Notes: generated by a model from the letters alone, not told the origin. A DNA stretch of 64,000 nt from CAWIUB01 sp963839175 (GCA_963839175.1 CAWIUB010000030.1:62001-126000), one strand, 5' to 3'; counted from the first letter of the stretch, positions 38,629-46,388 are shown. Made by a program: numbers and translations.

Positions 38629-40173
38629 GTGTCATTCGACCACCTGCTGACCTCGTCAGCGGGTGATCCGCCACGACGCATCACGCGCAGCGAACGGCGG
38701 CGTCGAGAGCGGGCGGCTCGCCGCCGGGCCCGCCGGGCCCGCCGGATCGGCGCGATCGGCACCCGGGTGCTCGGCGGCCTGCTTGCGGTTACTGTCCTGG
38801 CCGGCAGCGGCTGGGCCTGGGCGACGTACAACTCCTTCCGGTCGTCGATCGCGACGGTCAACATCGCCACCCCGGCACACTCAGGCAAGGCACCGGGCGT
38901 GCCGAGGAAGGACATCGACGGCACGGACGAGAACATCCTGGTCACCGGCAACGACACCCGCGACGGCGCGACACCGGCTGAACTCGCCGAGATGAGCACC
39001 CAGAACGACGGCGGCGGCATAAACACCGACACGATGATGATCCTGCATATCCCGGCCGACGGGTCGAAGGCGACGGTGATCTCCTTCCCTCGCGACACCT
39101 ACGTCCAGATCCCCGGCCACCCGGCCAACAAGCTCAACGCCGCTTATCACGACGGGCTCAACGACGCGAAGGGCGACCCGTCGGGCGGTGCGAAGCTGCT
39201 GATCCAGACGCTGCAGAACCTCACCGGACTCACTATCGACCACTACCTGTCGATCGGCTTCCTCGGCTTCCTCCGCCTGTCGAAAGCGCTCGACGGCGTG
39301 CCGGTCAACCTCTGCGCGGCGCAGAACGCGTCGACCGATTCGGACGCGAACGGCTCCGGGTACTCCGGGATCGATCTGCGCGCTGGCTGGTCGACGATCG
39401 AGGGCAAGCAGGCACTTGCCTTCGTCCGGCAACGGCACGGTGTGCCCGGGGGCGACCTCGGGCGCATCAAGCGCCAGCAGTACTTCCTCAGCCAGGCGTT
39501 CAAGAAGATGACCAGCGCCGGCACGCTGACGAACCCGATCAGGGTCCAGAACATCCTGCACGCGATCGGCAGCACCCTGGTCATGGACCCGGCGCTCGCC
39601 AAGGACCCGCTGCAGCTGATCCAGCGGTTCTCCGACATGGCCGCAGGCTTCGTCAACTTCGCGACGATCCCGAACGATGGCAGCACGACCAACGAGGTGG
39701 GCTGGGTATTCCTCTCCGACACGACCCAGGTGCGCAACTGGGCGGCCAACCTGATCGGTCGTCCGCCCGACCCGGCACTGGCGGCCGCCAAACAGGTGTC
39801 GCCCGCCACCGTCACCGTCGACGTGCTCAATGGCGCGGGCAAGAGCGGCGTCGCCGGCGCGAACGCCGCCGCGCTGCAGCAGCTCGGATTCGGCACCGGA
39901 GCAGTCAGCGATACCGCCCAGGTCCCGCTCACCACTGTGGAATACCCGAACGGCATGCAGGGCCAGGCCAAGACGGTGGCCGCGCACGTGCCGGGTGCCC
40001 AGCTCGAGCTGAGCTCGTCGGTCCATCTGGTGACCTTGGTCATCGGCGAGGACGAACGGCAGGTTCGGCGGGTGGCCGCCGCGGGCCCGACATCGGCGGC
40101 GGCGCAGCCGTCCGAGGCCTCGTCGAGCGCCGTCAGCAACGCCCAGGAGATCACCAAGAGCTGCGTCTACTGA
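38629..40173 (+). CDS. LytR-CpsA-Psr (LCP) family cell-wall glycopolymer ligase with LytR_C domain
   Basis: 514 residues. A strongly basic N-terminus (RITRSERRRRERAARRRARRARR) precedes one membrane helix (about 44-64). The LCP domain (about 100-260) shows NILVTGNDTRDG, GGGINTDTMMILHIPADGSKATVISFPRDTYVQIPG, NKLNAAYHDG and ALAFVRQRHGVPGGDLGRIKRQQYFL, with the catalytic Arg/Asp set. A LytR_C domain (VTVDVLNGAGKSGVAGANAAALQQLGF) follows at about 395-480. It attaches teichoic-acid-like polymers or arabinogalactan to peptidoglycan. GTG start 2 bases after aroQ. Confidence 0.9.
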   Translation: MSFDHLLTSSAGDPPRRITRSERRRRERAARRRARRARRIGAIGTRVLGGLLAVTVLAGSGWAWATYNSFRSSIATVNIATPAHSGKAPGVPRKDIDGTDENILVTGNDTRDGATPAELAEMSTQNDGGGINTDTMMILHIPADGSKATVISFPRDTYVQIPGHPANKLNAAYHDGLNDAKGDPSGGAKLLIQTLQNLTGLTIDHYLSIGFLGFLRLSKALDGVPVNLCAAQNASTDSDANGSGYSGIDLRAGWSTIEGKQALAFVRQRHGVPGGDLGRIKRQQYFLSQAFKKMTSAGTLTNPIRVQNILHAIGSTLVMDPALAKDPLQLIQRFSDMAAGFVNFATIPNDGSTTNEVGWVFLSDTTQVRNWAANLIGRPPDPALAAAKQVSPATVTVDVLNGAGKSGVAGANAAALQQLGFGTGAVSDTAQVPLTTVEYPNGMQGQAKTVAAHVPGAQLELSSSVHLVTLVIGEDERQVRRVAAAGPTSAAAQPSEASSSAVSNAQEITKSCVY

Positions 40174-40200
40174 TCCGGCGAACGTCCGGCCCAGGCTCGG

Positions 40201-40206
40201 TACACT
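40201..40206 (+). promoter_or_regulatory. Putative -10 box for efp-nusB
   Basis: TACACT in the 95-bp gap before efp, giving a leader of about 55 bases that ends in AAGGAGA ahead of the GTG. No convincing -35 is seen. Confidence 0.4.
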
Positions 40207-40268
40207 CGTCGGCTGGGCCCCGACATGTGGCGTGCCCGCCCTCTGCCGAGCAAGGAGACGTGCACACA

Positions 40269-40832
40269 GTGGCGACCACCAACGACCTCAAGAACGGCCT
40301 GGTCCTTAACCTCGACGGCCAGCTGTGGACCGTGGTGGAGTTCCAGCACGTCAAGCCCGGCAAAGGCGGCGCCTTCGTTCGCACGACGCTGAAGAATGTC
40401 CTGTCCGGCAAGGTGGTCGACCGCACGTTCAACGCGGGGACCAAGGTCGACACGGCGAACGTCGACAAGCGCGACATGACCTACCTGTACCGGGAGGGCA
40501 CGGACTTCGTCTTCATGGACTCGGACACGTTCGAGCAGGTGCACGTCCCGGCTGAGACGGTCGGCGAGAACGCCAACTACCTGCTCGACAACGCGCCAGC
40601 CACCGTGGCCGTCCACGACGGCACCCCGCTCTACCTGGAGCTGCCCACCAGTGTCGAGCTGGTGATCTCGCACACCGACCCGGGCGTGCAGGGTGACCGG
40701 GCCACCGGCGGTACCAAGCCCGCCACTCTGCAGACCGGTGCCGAGATCCAGGTGCCGCTGTTCGTCGGGACCGGCGAGAAGGTCAAGGTCGACACCCGAG
40801 ACGGCCGGTACCTCGGCCGGGTAAGTAGCTAG
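40269..40832 (+). CDS. efp: Elongation factor P
   Basis: 187 residues from GTG 40269; AAGGAGA at 40250-40256 supports it, and the protein begins VATTNDLKNGLVLNLDGQLW as in actinobacteria. EF-P rescues ribosomes stalled at proline runs. The tip loop is VKPGKGGAF with Lys32. Actinobacterial EF-P usually has PGKGP and an unmodified lysine; here the second proline is glycine. Domain III ends GEKVKVDTRDGRYLGRV. The order efp-nusB-bldD-pyrR matches Streptomyces. Confidence 0.96.
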   Translation: MATTNDLKNGLVLNLDGQLWTVVEFQHVKPGKGGAFVRTTLKNVLSGKVVDRTFNAGTKVDTANVDKRDMTYLYREGTDFVFMDSDTFEQVHVPAETVGENANYLLDNAPATVAVHDGTPLYLELPTSVELVISHTDPGVQGDRATGGTKPATLQTGAEIQVPLFVGTGEKVKVDTRDGRYLGRVSS

Positions 40833-40844
40833 GGCCGGTTCTCG

Positions 40845-41261
40845 GTGACGGCCCGGAGCAAGGCCCGCAAGCGAGCCCTCGACGTACTCTACGAAGCCGA
40901 CCTGCGTGGCACTGACCCGGTCGGCACATTGGCCGACCGGGTCATCCTCGCCGATCCGCCGGTGAACGACTACACGGTGGTGCTCGTTGAAGGCGTCAGC
41001 GAGCACCGCGCTCGCATCGACGAGATCCTCGCCACGTATTCAGAACGGTGGACGCTCGCGCGGATGCCCGATGTGGACCGGACGGTCCTGCGGCTGGGCG
41101 TCTACGAGCTGTTGTGGCGCGACGACGTGCCGGACGCCGTGGCGATCGACGAGGCGGTCGGACTCGCCAAGACACTGTCCACCGACGAGTCACCGAAGTT
41201 CGTCAACGGTGTGCTCGCCCATGTGCTGCGCGACCGCCCGAGCGTGCGCCCGGTCGGCTGA
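40845..41261 (+). CDS. nusB: Transcription antitermination protein NusB
   Basis: 138 residues from GTG 40845, 12 bases after efp. RSKARKRALDVLYEADLRG, the helix YTVVLVEGVSEHRARID, TLARMPDVDRTVLRLGVYELLWRDDVPDAVAIDEAVGLAKTL and SPKFVNGVLAHV are the standard all-helical NusB fold. It joins NusE on boxA RNA during rRNA transcription. It is convergent with bldD. The 99 bases between hold no recognisable feature. Confidence 0.95.
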   Translation: MTARSKARKRALDVLYEADLRGTDPVGTLADRVILADPPVNDYTVVLVEGVSEHRARIDEILATYSERWTLARMPDVDRTVLRLGVYELLWRDDVPDAVAIDEAVGLAKTLSTDESPKFVNGVLAHVLRDRPSVRPVG

Positions 41262-41360
41262 TAGCCGTGCGCATGGGCGACCGAGTGGTGACCAAGCGCC
41301 AGCCGCAGCCGCGCCGGCGGGAGTCGCGCCGAGCGATCCTTCCGGCGCGATCCGCTTGCT

Positions 41361-41903
41361 CTAGAGCGGCTCGCCGTCCAGGATGAGTGAGTCGGGCGCC
41401 AGCACTTGCCACCGCACCAACCGCTGGGTCAGCTCCTCGACCGACGTGTCGTACATGATCGCGAGCGACCGCAGGTCTTCGGCGCGGATGGACAACACCT
41501 TGTTGCCGTAGTCGCCGCGCTGGCGCTGGATCGCTGCGACGAAACGCGCCAGCTGCGCCGCGTCTTCGATGGGCAGGTTCTGCAGCCGCTCGAGGTTGAG
41601 CACGATCTTCGCCAGCCCCGAGGTCCCGCTGGCCGGTACGTGCTCACGGGGAAGCAGCTCGCCCACCGGCACGCCGTAGAACTCGGCGAGCTCAGCAAGC
41701 CGCTGGACGGACACGGCGCGGTCGCCGCGCTCATAGGAGCCGACAACGACCGCCTTCCACTTGCCGCCCGACTTGCGCTCGACGCCGTGCAGCGACAGGT
41801 GCTGCTGAGCCCGGATCGAGCGCAGCCGGGCGCCCAGCGCCTTGGCATACTCGCGGTTGGCGGGTGGATCCTCGGCTGCATTCTGTAATGACGTCATCGT
41901 CAC
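41361..41903 (-). CDS. bldD: BldD family c-di-GMP-responsive transcriptional regulator
   Basis: 180 residues from GTG 41903 (ATG 41897 equally likely). An N-terminal XRE helix-turn-helix is seen: LGARLRSIRAQQHLSLHGVERKSGGKWKAVVVGSYERGDRAVSVQRLAELAEFYGVP. The C-terminal domain holds the c-di-GMP signature RGD (129-131), eight residues, then RAED (140-143); Streptomyces has RQDD at the second site. BldD dimerises on tetrameric c-di-GMP and represses sporulation genes in Streptomyces. Position between nusB and pyrR is syntenic. Its promoter overlaps a BldD-like box. Confidence 0.93.
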   Translation of the reverse strand: MTMTSLQNAAEDPPANREYAKALGARLRSIRAQQHLSLHGVERKSGGKWKAVVVGSYERGDRAVSVQRLAELAEFYGVPVGELLPREHVPASGTSGLAKIVLNLERLQNLPIEDAAQLARFVAAIQRQRGDYGNKVLSIRAEDLRSLAIMYDTSVEELTQRLVRWQVLAPDSLILDGEPL

Positions 41904-41946
41904 TGCATCCCCATTGGCTGTTGTTACCCCGGAATTGACCTACGCG

Positions 41947-41975
41947 ACGGTAACCGACGGTGACCGGCGCGTCAA
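41947..41975 (-). promoter_or_regulatory. bldD promoter with BldD-type operator
   Basis: On the minus strand, -35 TTGACG (41975-41970) and -10 TACCGT (41952-41947) are separated by 17 bases. The pseudo-palindrome TAACCGACGGTGA (plus strand, 41951-41963) lies in the spacer and overlaps the -10. It fits the BldD consensus TNACNCWGNGTNA as I remember it at 7 of 9 fixed positions. Autorepression is the natural inference. Confidence 0.6.
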
Positions 41976-41999
41976 TGAAACCCCATCCGATCTGGCTGC

Positions 42000-42056
42000 T
42001 ACTGTGGGACGAGTTCGGCATCCTTTAAGAACCGTCCGGTGAGGCGGAGAAGGAGG
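42000..42056 (+). promoter_or_regulatory. pyr operon promoter -10 and PyrR-binding RNA hairpin
   Basis: TACTGT (42000-42005) is a possible -10. The leader then holds CCTTTAAGAACCGTCCGGTGA, here given in part; CCGTC (42032-42036) pairs with GGCGG (42043-42047) around the loop CGGTGA, just before the Shine-Dalgarno AAGGAGG (42050-42056). The GTCC-GGTGAGG core resembles the PyrR recognition loop in Bacillus and mycobacterial pyr leaders. PyrR-UMP bound here would hide the ribosome site of pyrR. Confidence 0.65.
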
Positions 42057-42063
42057 TCCCCGG

Positions 42064-42651
42064 TTGTCCACCCATGCCCGTACTGCGGGCAGTGCCCTCC
42101 TCGACGCACAGGATGTGGCACGTGTCGTCGACCGGATGGCGCATCAGATCATCGAGCGAACGGCGAAGTCCGGCACGGACGGCACCGGTATAGCGCTGCT
42201 TGGCATCCCCACCCGAGGTGTGCCGTTAGCCAGGCGGCTGGCCGCGCGGATCACCACGTTCGCGAGCGAGCTCGGCGTGGCGGTGGGGGCGCTGGACACC
42301 ACCCTCTATCGCGACGACCTGCGGCTGCGCGGCGTGCGTCCGCTCGGCCAGACCGTCGAGCCGTCCGGCGGGGTCACCGGCACAGTCGTGATCCTGGTCG
42401 ACGACGTGCTCTATTCGGGCCGGACGGTCCGGGCGGCGCTCGACGCGCTGCGCGACCTGGGCCGACCCAGTGCCGTGCAGCTGGCTGTGCTGGTCGACCG
42501 CGGACACCGCGAGCTGCCGATTCGGGCCGACTACGTCGGCAAGAACCTGCCCACCGCGACGTCGCAGACCGTGCGCGTCCTGTTGAGGGAGACCGACGGC
42601 ATCGACGCAGTATTCGTCGATGAGCGGGCCGACGCGGCGGTGAGCCGGTGA
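42064..42651 (+). CDS. pyrR: Bifunctional pyr operon regulator/uracil phosphoribosyltransferase PyrR
   Basis: 195 residues from TTG 42064, placed by AAGGAGG 7 bases upstream. VARVVDRMAHQIIERTAKSG, LLGIPTRGVPLARRLAARI, TLYRDDLRL and the PRPP loop VVILVDDVLYSGRTVRAALDAL are the family signatures, and DRGHRELPIRADYVGKNLPT is the RNA-binding face. It binds pyr mRNA in response to UMP and also has UPRTase activity. It heads the pyrimidine operon. A 186-bp repeat gap separates it from pyrB. Confidence 0.95.
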   Translation: MSTHARTAGSALLDAQDVARVVDRMAHQIIERTAKSGTDGTGIALLGIPTRGVPLARRLAARITTFASELGVAVGALDTTLYRDDLRLRGVRPLGQTVEPSGGVTGTVVILVDDVLYSGRTVRAALDALRDLGRPSAVQLAVLVDRGHRELPIRADYVGKNLPTATSQTVRVLLRETDGIDAVFVDERADAAVSR

Positions 42652-42837
42652 GCGAGCATCGCTTGCGCGCGAAGCGCGCGCGGGAGCCACGGAGCGGAAC
42701 GAACACGGCGATGAGCGCTCGCGCGAAGAGCCAGGTCAGCCGGTGAGCGAGCATCGCTTGCGCGCGAAGCACGCGCGGGAGCCACGGAGCGGAACGAACA
42801 CGGCGATGAGCGCTCGCGCGAAGAGCCAGGTCAGCCG
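42648..42837 (+). repeat. 95-bp tandem duplication (palindromic elements) between pyrR and pyrB
   Basis: Two units, 42648-42742 and 42743-42837, differ at one base (CGCGCGCGGG versus CACGCGCGGG). Each starts GTGAGCGAGCATCGC and holds a GCGCGC-GAA-GCGCGC-type hairpin. Each ends in the 17-base core (42708-42724 and 42803-42819) followed by GAAGAGCCAGGTCAGCCG. The ends are imperfect inverted repeats. The second unit abuts the pyrB ATG. Confidence 0.93.
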
Positions 42838-43773
42838 ATGAGCCGGCACCTGCTTTCCGCTGCTGACCTCAGCCGGGACGACACGATCGAGATCCTGGAC
42901 GCCGCCGAGCAAATGGACCGGGCGATCGCCGGGCGCGAGGTGAAGAAGCTGCCGCCGCTGCGCGGCCGCACCGTGGTGAACCTGTTCTACGAGGACTCCA
43001 CCCGGACCCGCACGTCCTTCGAGCTCGCGGCCAAGCGGCTCTCCGCCGACGTCGTGAACTTCTCGGCAAAGGGCTCCAGCGTTTCCAAGGGCGAGTCGCT
43101 CAAGGACACGGCGCTGACGCTCGAGGCCATGGGGGCTGACGCGGTGGTCATCCGGCACACCTACTCCGGGGCACCGCAGCGGCTGGCCGGCTGGGTGCAG
43201 GGCAGCGTGATCAACGCTGGCGACGGCACCCATGAACACCCCACGCAAGCCTTGCTGGACGCGTTCACCATGCGCCGGAGGCTGCGCGGCGGGGCCGGAG
43301 ACCTCACCGGGCTGCGGGTCGCGATCGTCGGTGACGTCCTGCATTCGCGCGTCGCCCGCTCCAACGTGGTGCTGCTCGCCACCCTGGGCGCACAGGTCAC
43401 ATTGGTGGCACCGCCGACGCTGCTGCCGATCGGCGTCGAAAGCTGGCCCGCGGCCACCTCGTTCGACCTCGACGGCGCGCTGCCCGGCAGTGACGTGGTG
43501 ATGATGCTCCGCGTCCAGCGCGAACGGATGGGGGCCTCCTTCTTCCCGAGTTCACGCGAGTACTCCCGTCGGTATGGGCTGGACGCCCGCCGGATCGGGC
43601 TGCTGGGCGATGACGCGATCATCATGCATCCGGGGCCGATGAACCGTGGCATGGAGATCGCGGCCGAGGTGGCCGACGACCCGAAGCGGTCCACAATCGT
43701 CGAACAGGTGGCGAACGGGGTCAGCGTGCGGATGGCGGTCCTCTACCTGCTGCTGGGCGGGCTGAGCGAGTGA
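42838..43773 (+). CDS. pyrB: Aspartate carbamoyltransferase catalytic subunit
   Basis: 311 residues. FYEDSTRTRTSFELAAKRL is the carbamoyl-phosphate loop, and FSAKGSSVSKGESLKDTALTL carries the shared active-site Ser-Lys loop. VIRHTYSGAPQRLAG, DGTHEHPTQALLDAFTM and HPGPMNRGMEI complete the site. It condenses carbamoyl phosphate and aspartate. No pyrI regulatory subunit follows, as expected for actinobacteria, where PyrB works with PyrC. The ATG directly follows the tandem repeat, and no strong Shine-Dalgarno is seen. Confidence 0.95.
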   Translation: MSRHLLSAADLSRDDTIEILDAAEQMDRAIAGREVKKLPPLRGRTVVNLFYEDSTRTRTSFELAAKRLSADVVNFSAKGSSVSKGESLKDTALTLEAMGADAVVIRHTYSGAPQRLAGWVQGSVINAGDGTHEHPTQALLDAFTMRRRLRGGAGDLTGLRVAIVGDVLHSRVARSNVVLLATLGAQVTLVAPPTLLPIGVESWPAATSFDLDGALPGSDVVMMLRVQRERMGASFFPSSREYSRRYGLDARRIGLLGDDAIIMHPGPMNRGMEIAAEVADDPKRSTIVEQVANGVSVRMAVLYLLLGGLSE

Positions 43774-43835
43774 GCATCGCAGCGCCGAGGGCGCGAGGAG
43801 CGGAGCGAGCGAGCGATGAGCGCTCGCGCGAAGAG
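43767..43835 (+). repeat. Dispersed palindromic element between pyrB and pyrC
   Basis: It begins GCGAGTGAGCATCGC, overlapping the pyrB stop, contains GCGCCGAGGGCGC and the GAGCGAGCGA direct repeat, and ends in the core (43813-43829) plus GAAGAG. Organisation matches the pyrR-pyrB units, with a different middle. Confidence 0.8.
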
Positions 43836-43846
43836 CGGCGTGGTCA

Positions 43847-45148
43847 GTGAGCGTGCTGCTGCGCGGCGTCCGGCCATACGGCGAAGACGTGGTCGACGTG
43901 CTGCTGGACGGCGACGTGATCGCCGCGATTGGTTCGGGACTGTTCGGGGACGAGGTCGTCGACGGACAGGGCGCAGTCCTGCTGCCCGGTCTCGTCGACC
44001 TTCACACGCACCTGCGTGAACCCGGCCGCGAAGATGCCGAGACGGTCGAGACGGGTTCGGCGGCGGCGGCGCTCGGCGGGTACACCGCGGTCTTCGCCAT
44101 GCCCAACACGGAGCCGGCAGCCGACACGGCGGGCGTGGTCGAGCAGGTGTGGCGGCTCGGCCGCGAGGCCGGGCTCGTCGACGTCCAGCCGATCGGCGCC
44201 GTGACCGTGGGCCGGGCGGGCAGCCAGCTGGCCGAGCTCGGCGCGATGGCCGACTCGGCGGCGCGGGTACGCGTATTCAGCGACGACGGCGCCTGCGTTG
44301 CCGACCCGCTCGTGATGCGCCGGGCCCTGGAGTACGTGCGGGCGTTCGGCGGGGTGGTCGCCCAGCACGCCGAGGACCCCAGGCTCACGGCCGGCGCGCA
44401 GCTGCACGAAGGCGAGGTGTCGGCGCGGTTAGGGCTGGCCGGCTGGCCGAGCGTGGCCGAGGAGGCGATCGTCGCCCGCGACGCACTGCTCGCCGCGCAT
44501 GTCCATTCCCGGGTGCACATCTGCCACGTGTCGACGGCGGGCGCCGTTGCGATCGTCCGGCTGGCAAAGGCCGAGGGCCTTCCGATCACCGCCGAAGCCA
44601 CGCCGCACCACCTGGCGCTGACCGACGATCTCGCGCAGTCCTACGACCCCGTCTACAAGGTCAACCCGCCGCTACGGACCACCCGGGACGTCACGGCGCT
44701 GCGTGCGGGCTTAACCGACGGCACGATCGACTGTGTTGCCACTGACCATGCGCCACATGCGGTCGAGGACAAGGAGACGGAGTGGGGCGCGGCGCTGCCG
44801 GGCATGCTCGGTCTGCAGACCGCGCTGTCGGTGGTGATCGACACGATGGTGCTGCCGGGACTGCTCGACTGGCGCGGCGTCGCCGACCGGATGAGCTCCG
44901 CACCGGCTCGCATCGGCTCGCTGGCCGGGCACGGGCGGGTCATCGAGGTGGGCGCCCCGGCGAATCTTGTCCTGGTCGACCCGGATGCCCGATGGACGGT
45001 GTCGCCCGCCGCGCTGGCGTCACGGTCGCGCAACACCCCGTTCGCGGGACGGACCCTGCCCGGCCGGGTCGTGGCGACGTTCCTGCGCGGCCGCGCGACG
45101 GTCCGCAACAGTGAACTCTGCGACCAGGTGGTGACTAGAACGCGATGA
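43847..45148 (+). CDS. pyrC: Dihydroorotase
   Basis: 433 residues from GTG 43847. The metal ligands lie in LPGLVDLHTHLREPGREDAETVETG; EATPHHLALTDD and DCVATDHAPHAVEDKETEWGAALPGMLGLQTAL hold the remaining His/Asp residues. It closes carbamoyl aspartate to dihydroorotate and is the type I form found with PyrB. The stop overlaps the carA ATG (ATGA). The small membrane-protein gene often found between pyrC and carA in Streptomyces is absent. Confidence 0.95.
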   Translation: MSVLLRGVRPYGEDVVDVLLDGDVIAAIGSGLFGDEVVDGQGAVLLPGLVDLHTHLREPGREDAETVETGSAAAALGGYTAVFAMPNTEPAADTAGVVEQVWRLGREAGLVDVQPIGAVTVGRAGSQLAELGAMADSAARVRVFSDDGACVADPLVMRRALEYVRAFGGVVAQHAEDPRLTAGAQLHEGEVSARLGLAGWPSVAEEAIVARDALLAAHVHSRVHICHVSTAGAVAIVRLAKAEGLPITAEATPHHLALTDDLAQSYDPVYKVNPPLRTTRDVTALRAGLTDGTIDCVATDHAPHAVEDKETEWGAALPGMLGLQTALSVVIDTMVLPGLLDWRGVADRMSSAPARIGSLAGHGRVIEVGAPANLVLVDPDARWTVSPAALASRSRNTPFAGRTLPGRVVATFLRGRATVRNSELCDQVVTRTR

Positions 45149-45158
45149 GCGCTCGCGC
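45142..45158 (+). repeat. 17-base repeat core spanning the carA start codon
   Basis: GCGATGAGCGCTCGCGC is identical to the core at 10240, 32783, 42708, 42803 and 43813. Here its ATG (45145) is the carA start codon and it encodes MSARA. No flanking hairpin is present. Confidence 0.75.
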
Positions 45159-46266
45159 CCACGGCGGGGCAATCTTGGTGCTGGAGGACGGGCGCACGTT
45201 CGCCGGCGAGTCCTTCGGTGCCCACGGCGAGACCTTCGGCGAGGCGGTCTTCGCCACCGGCATGACCGGCTACCAGGAGACGCTCACCGACCCGTCCTAC
45301 CACCGTCAGGTCGTCGTGCAGACCGCGCCGCACATCGGCAACACCGGCGTCAACGACGAGGACGCCGAGTCCCGGCGGGTCTGGGTGGCGGGGTATGTCG
45401 TGCGCGATCCAGCGCGCCGTCCTTCGTCCTGGCGGGCCCGGCGCTCGCTCGAGGACGAGTTGACGTCCCAAGGCATCGTCGGCATCAGCGGCATCGACAC
45501 CCGGGCGCTCACCCGGCATCTGCGTGAGCGCGGCGCGATGCGCTGCGGCGTCTCGTCGACCGACCCGGACCGGCAGTCCCTGCTGCGCAAGGTGCTCGAT
45601 TCACCGCCGATGGCCGGCGCCGACCTGTCGGCGCAGGTGAGCACGACGCGGCCGTACACGGTCGACGCGATCGGCCCGAAGCGGTTCACCGTCGCGGCGC
45701 TGGACTACGGGATCAAGGCGATGACGCCGCATCGGATGGCCGAGCGGGGGATCACCACGCACGTGCTGCCGTCGTCGGGGAGCCTCGCCGACATCCAGGC
45801 GAACGGCGCCGACGCGGTATTCCTGGCCAACGGGCCCGGTGATCCCGCGACGGCGGACGCGGCCGTGGCCACGGTGCGCGACGTGCTGCGCGCTGGCCTG
45901 CCCGTCTTCGGCATCTGCTTCGGCAATCAGGTGCTCGGGCGGGCGTTCGGGTTCGGCACATACAAGCTCGGCTACGGCCACCGCGGCATCAACCAGCCGG
46001 TGCAGGACCGGACGACTGGCAGGGTCGAGATCACCGCGCACAACCACAGCTTCGCGGTCGACGCACCGCTGGATCCAGTGAGTGAGACGCCGTTCGGCGC
46101 CGTGGAGGTGAGCCACGTCTGCCTTAACGACGCCGTCGTCGAAGGACTCCGGGCGCGTGATGTGCCGGCGTTCAGCGTGCAGTACCACCCGGAGGCCGCG
46201 GCGGGCCCGCACGACGCGGGCTATCTGTTCGACCGGTTCGCCACACTGCTGGAAGGCGAACGATGA
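45145..46266 (+). CDS. carA: Carbamoyl-phosphate synthase small (glutaminase) subunit
   Basis: 373 residues from the ATG overlapping the pyrC stop. LVLEDGRTFAGESFGAHGETFGEAVFATGMTGYQETLTDPSY is the CarA N-domain. The class I amidotransferase domain has VFLANGPGDPATAD, the nucleophile Cys in FGICFGNQVLGRAFG, and HPEAAAGPHD with the His-Glu pair. It supplies ammonia to CarB. The first five residues (MSARA) come from the dispersed repeat core, so true conservation begins at ILVLEDG. Confidence 0.95.
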   Translation: MSARAHGGAILVLEDGRTFAGESFGAHGETFGEAVFATGMTGYQETLTDPSYHRQVVVQTAPHIGNTGVNDEDAESRRVWVAGYVVRDPARRPSSWRARRSLEDELTSQGIVGISGIDTRALTRHLRERGAMRCGVSSTDPDRQSLLRKVLDSPPMAGADLSAQVSTTRPYTVDAIGPKRFTVAALDYGIKAMTPHRMAERGITTHVLPSSGSLADIQANGADAVFLANGPGDPATADAAVATVRDVLRAGLPVFGICFGNQVLGRAFGFGTYKLGYGHRGINQPVQDRTTGRVEITAHNHSFAVDAPLDPVSETPFGAVEVSHVCLNDAVVEGLRARDVPAFSVQYHPEAAAGPHDAGYLFDRFATLLEGER

Positions 46267-46273
46267 CGCGCGC

Positions 46274-46388
46274 CCATCGCGACTTGTTCGACCTCCGGCG
46301 CGCCTCATCGCGACTTGTTCGACCCGTGGCACGCCCATCGCGACTTGTTCGACCCCCGGTGCGCCAGAGCGTCGCGCAGGTCGAACAA
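46274..46388 (+). repeat. Three ~30-bp direct repeats plus inverted copy upstream of carB
   Basis: ATCGCGACTTGTTCGACC occurs at about 46276, 46307 and 46337, a 30-31 base period with variable 3' parts. GGTCGAACAA (46379-46388) is the inverse complement of TTGTTCGACC. The 162-bp carA-carB gap is otherwise empty. The same motif forms an inverted repeat before priA. Confidence 0.88.

Noticed and set aside
46274..46354. CRISPR-like array from three 30-bp-spaced repeats
   Set aside because: The repeat units are contiguous and the variable parts are only about 12 bases. There are no cas genes and an inverted copy follows.
46276..46356. Possible SOS boxes in the GTTCGA-containing repeats before carB and priA
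   Set aside because: Only half-sites (GTTCGA or TCGAAC) occur. The partner half-site at 4-base spacing is absent.
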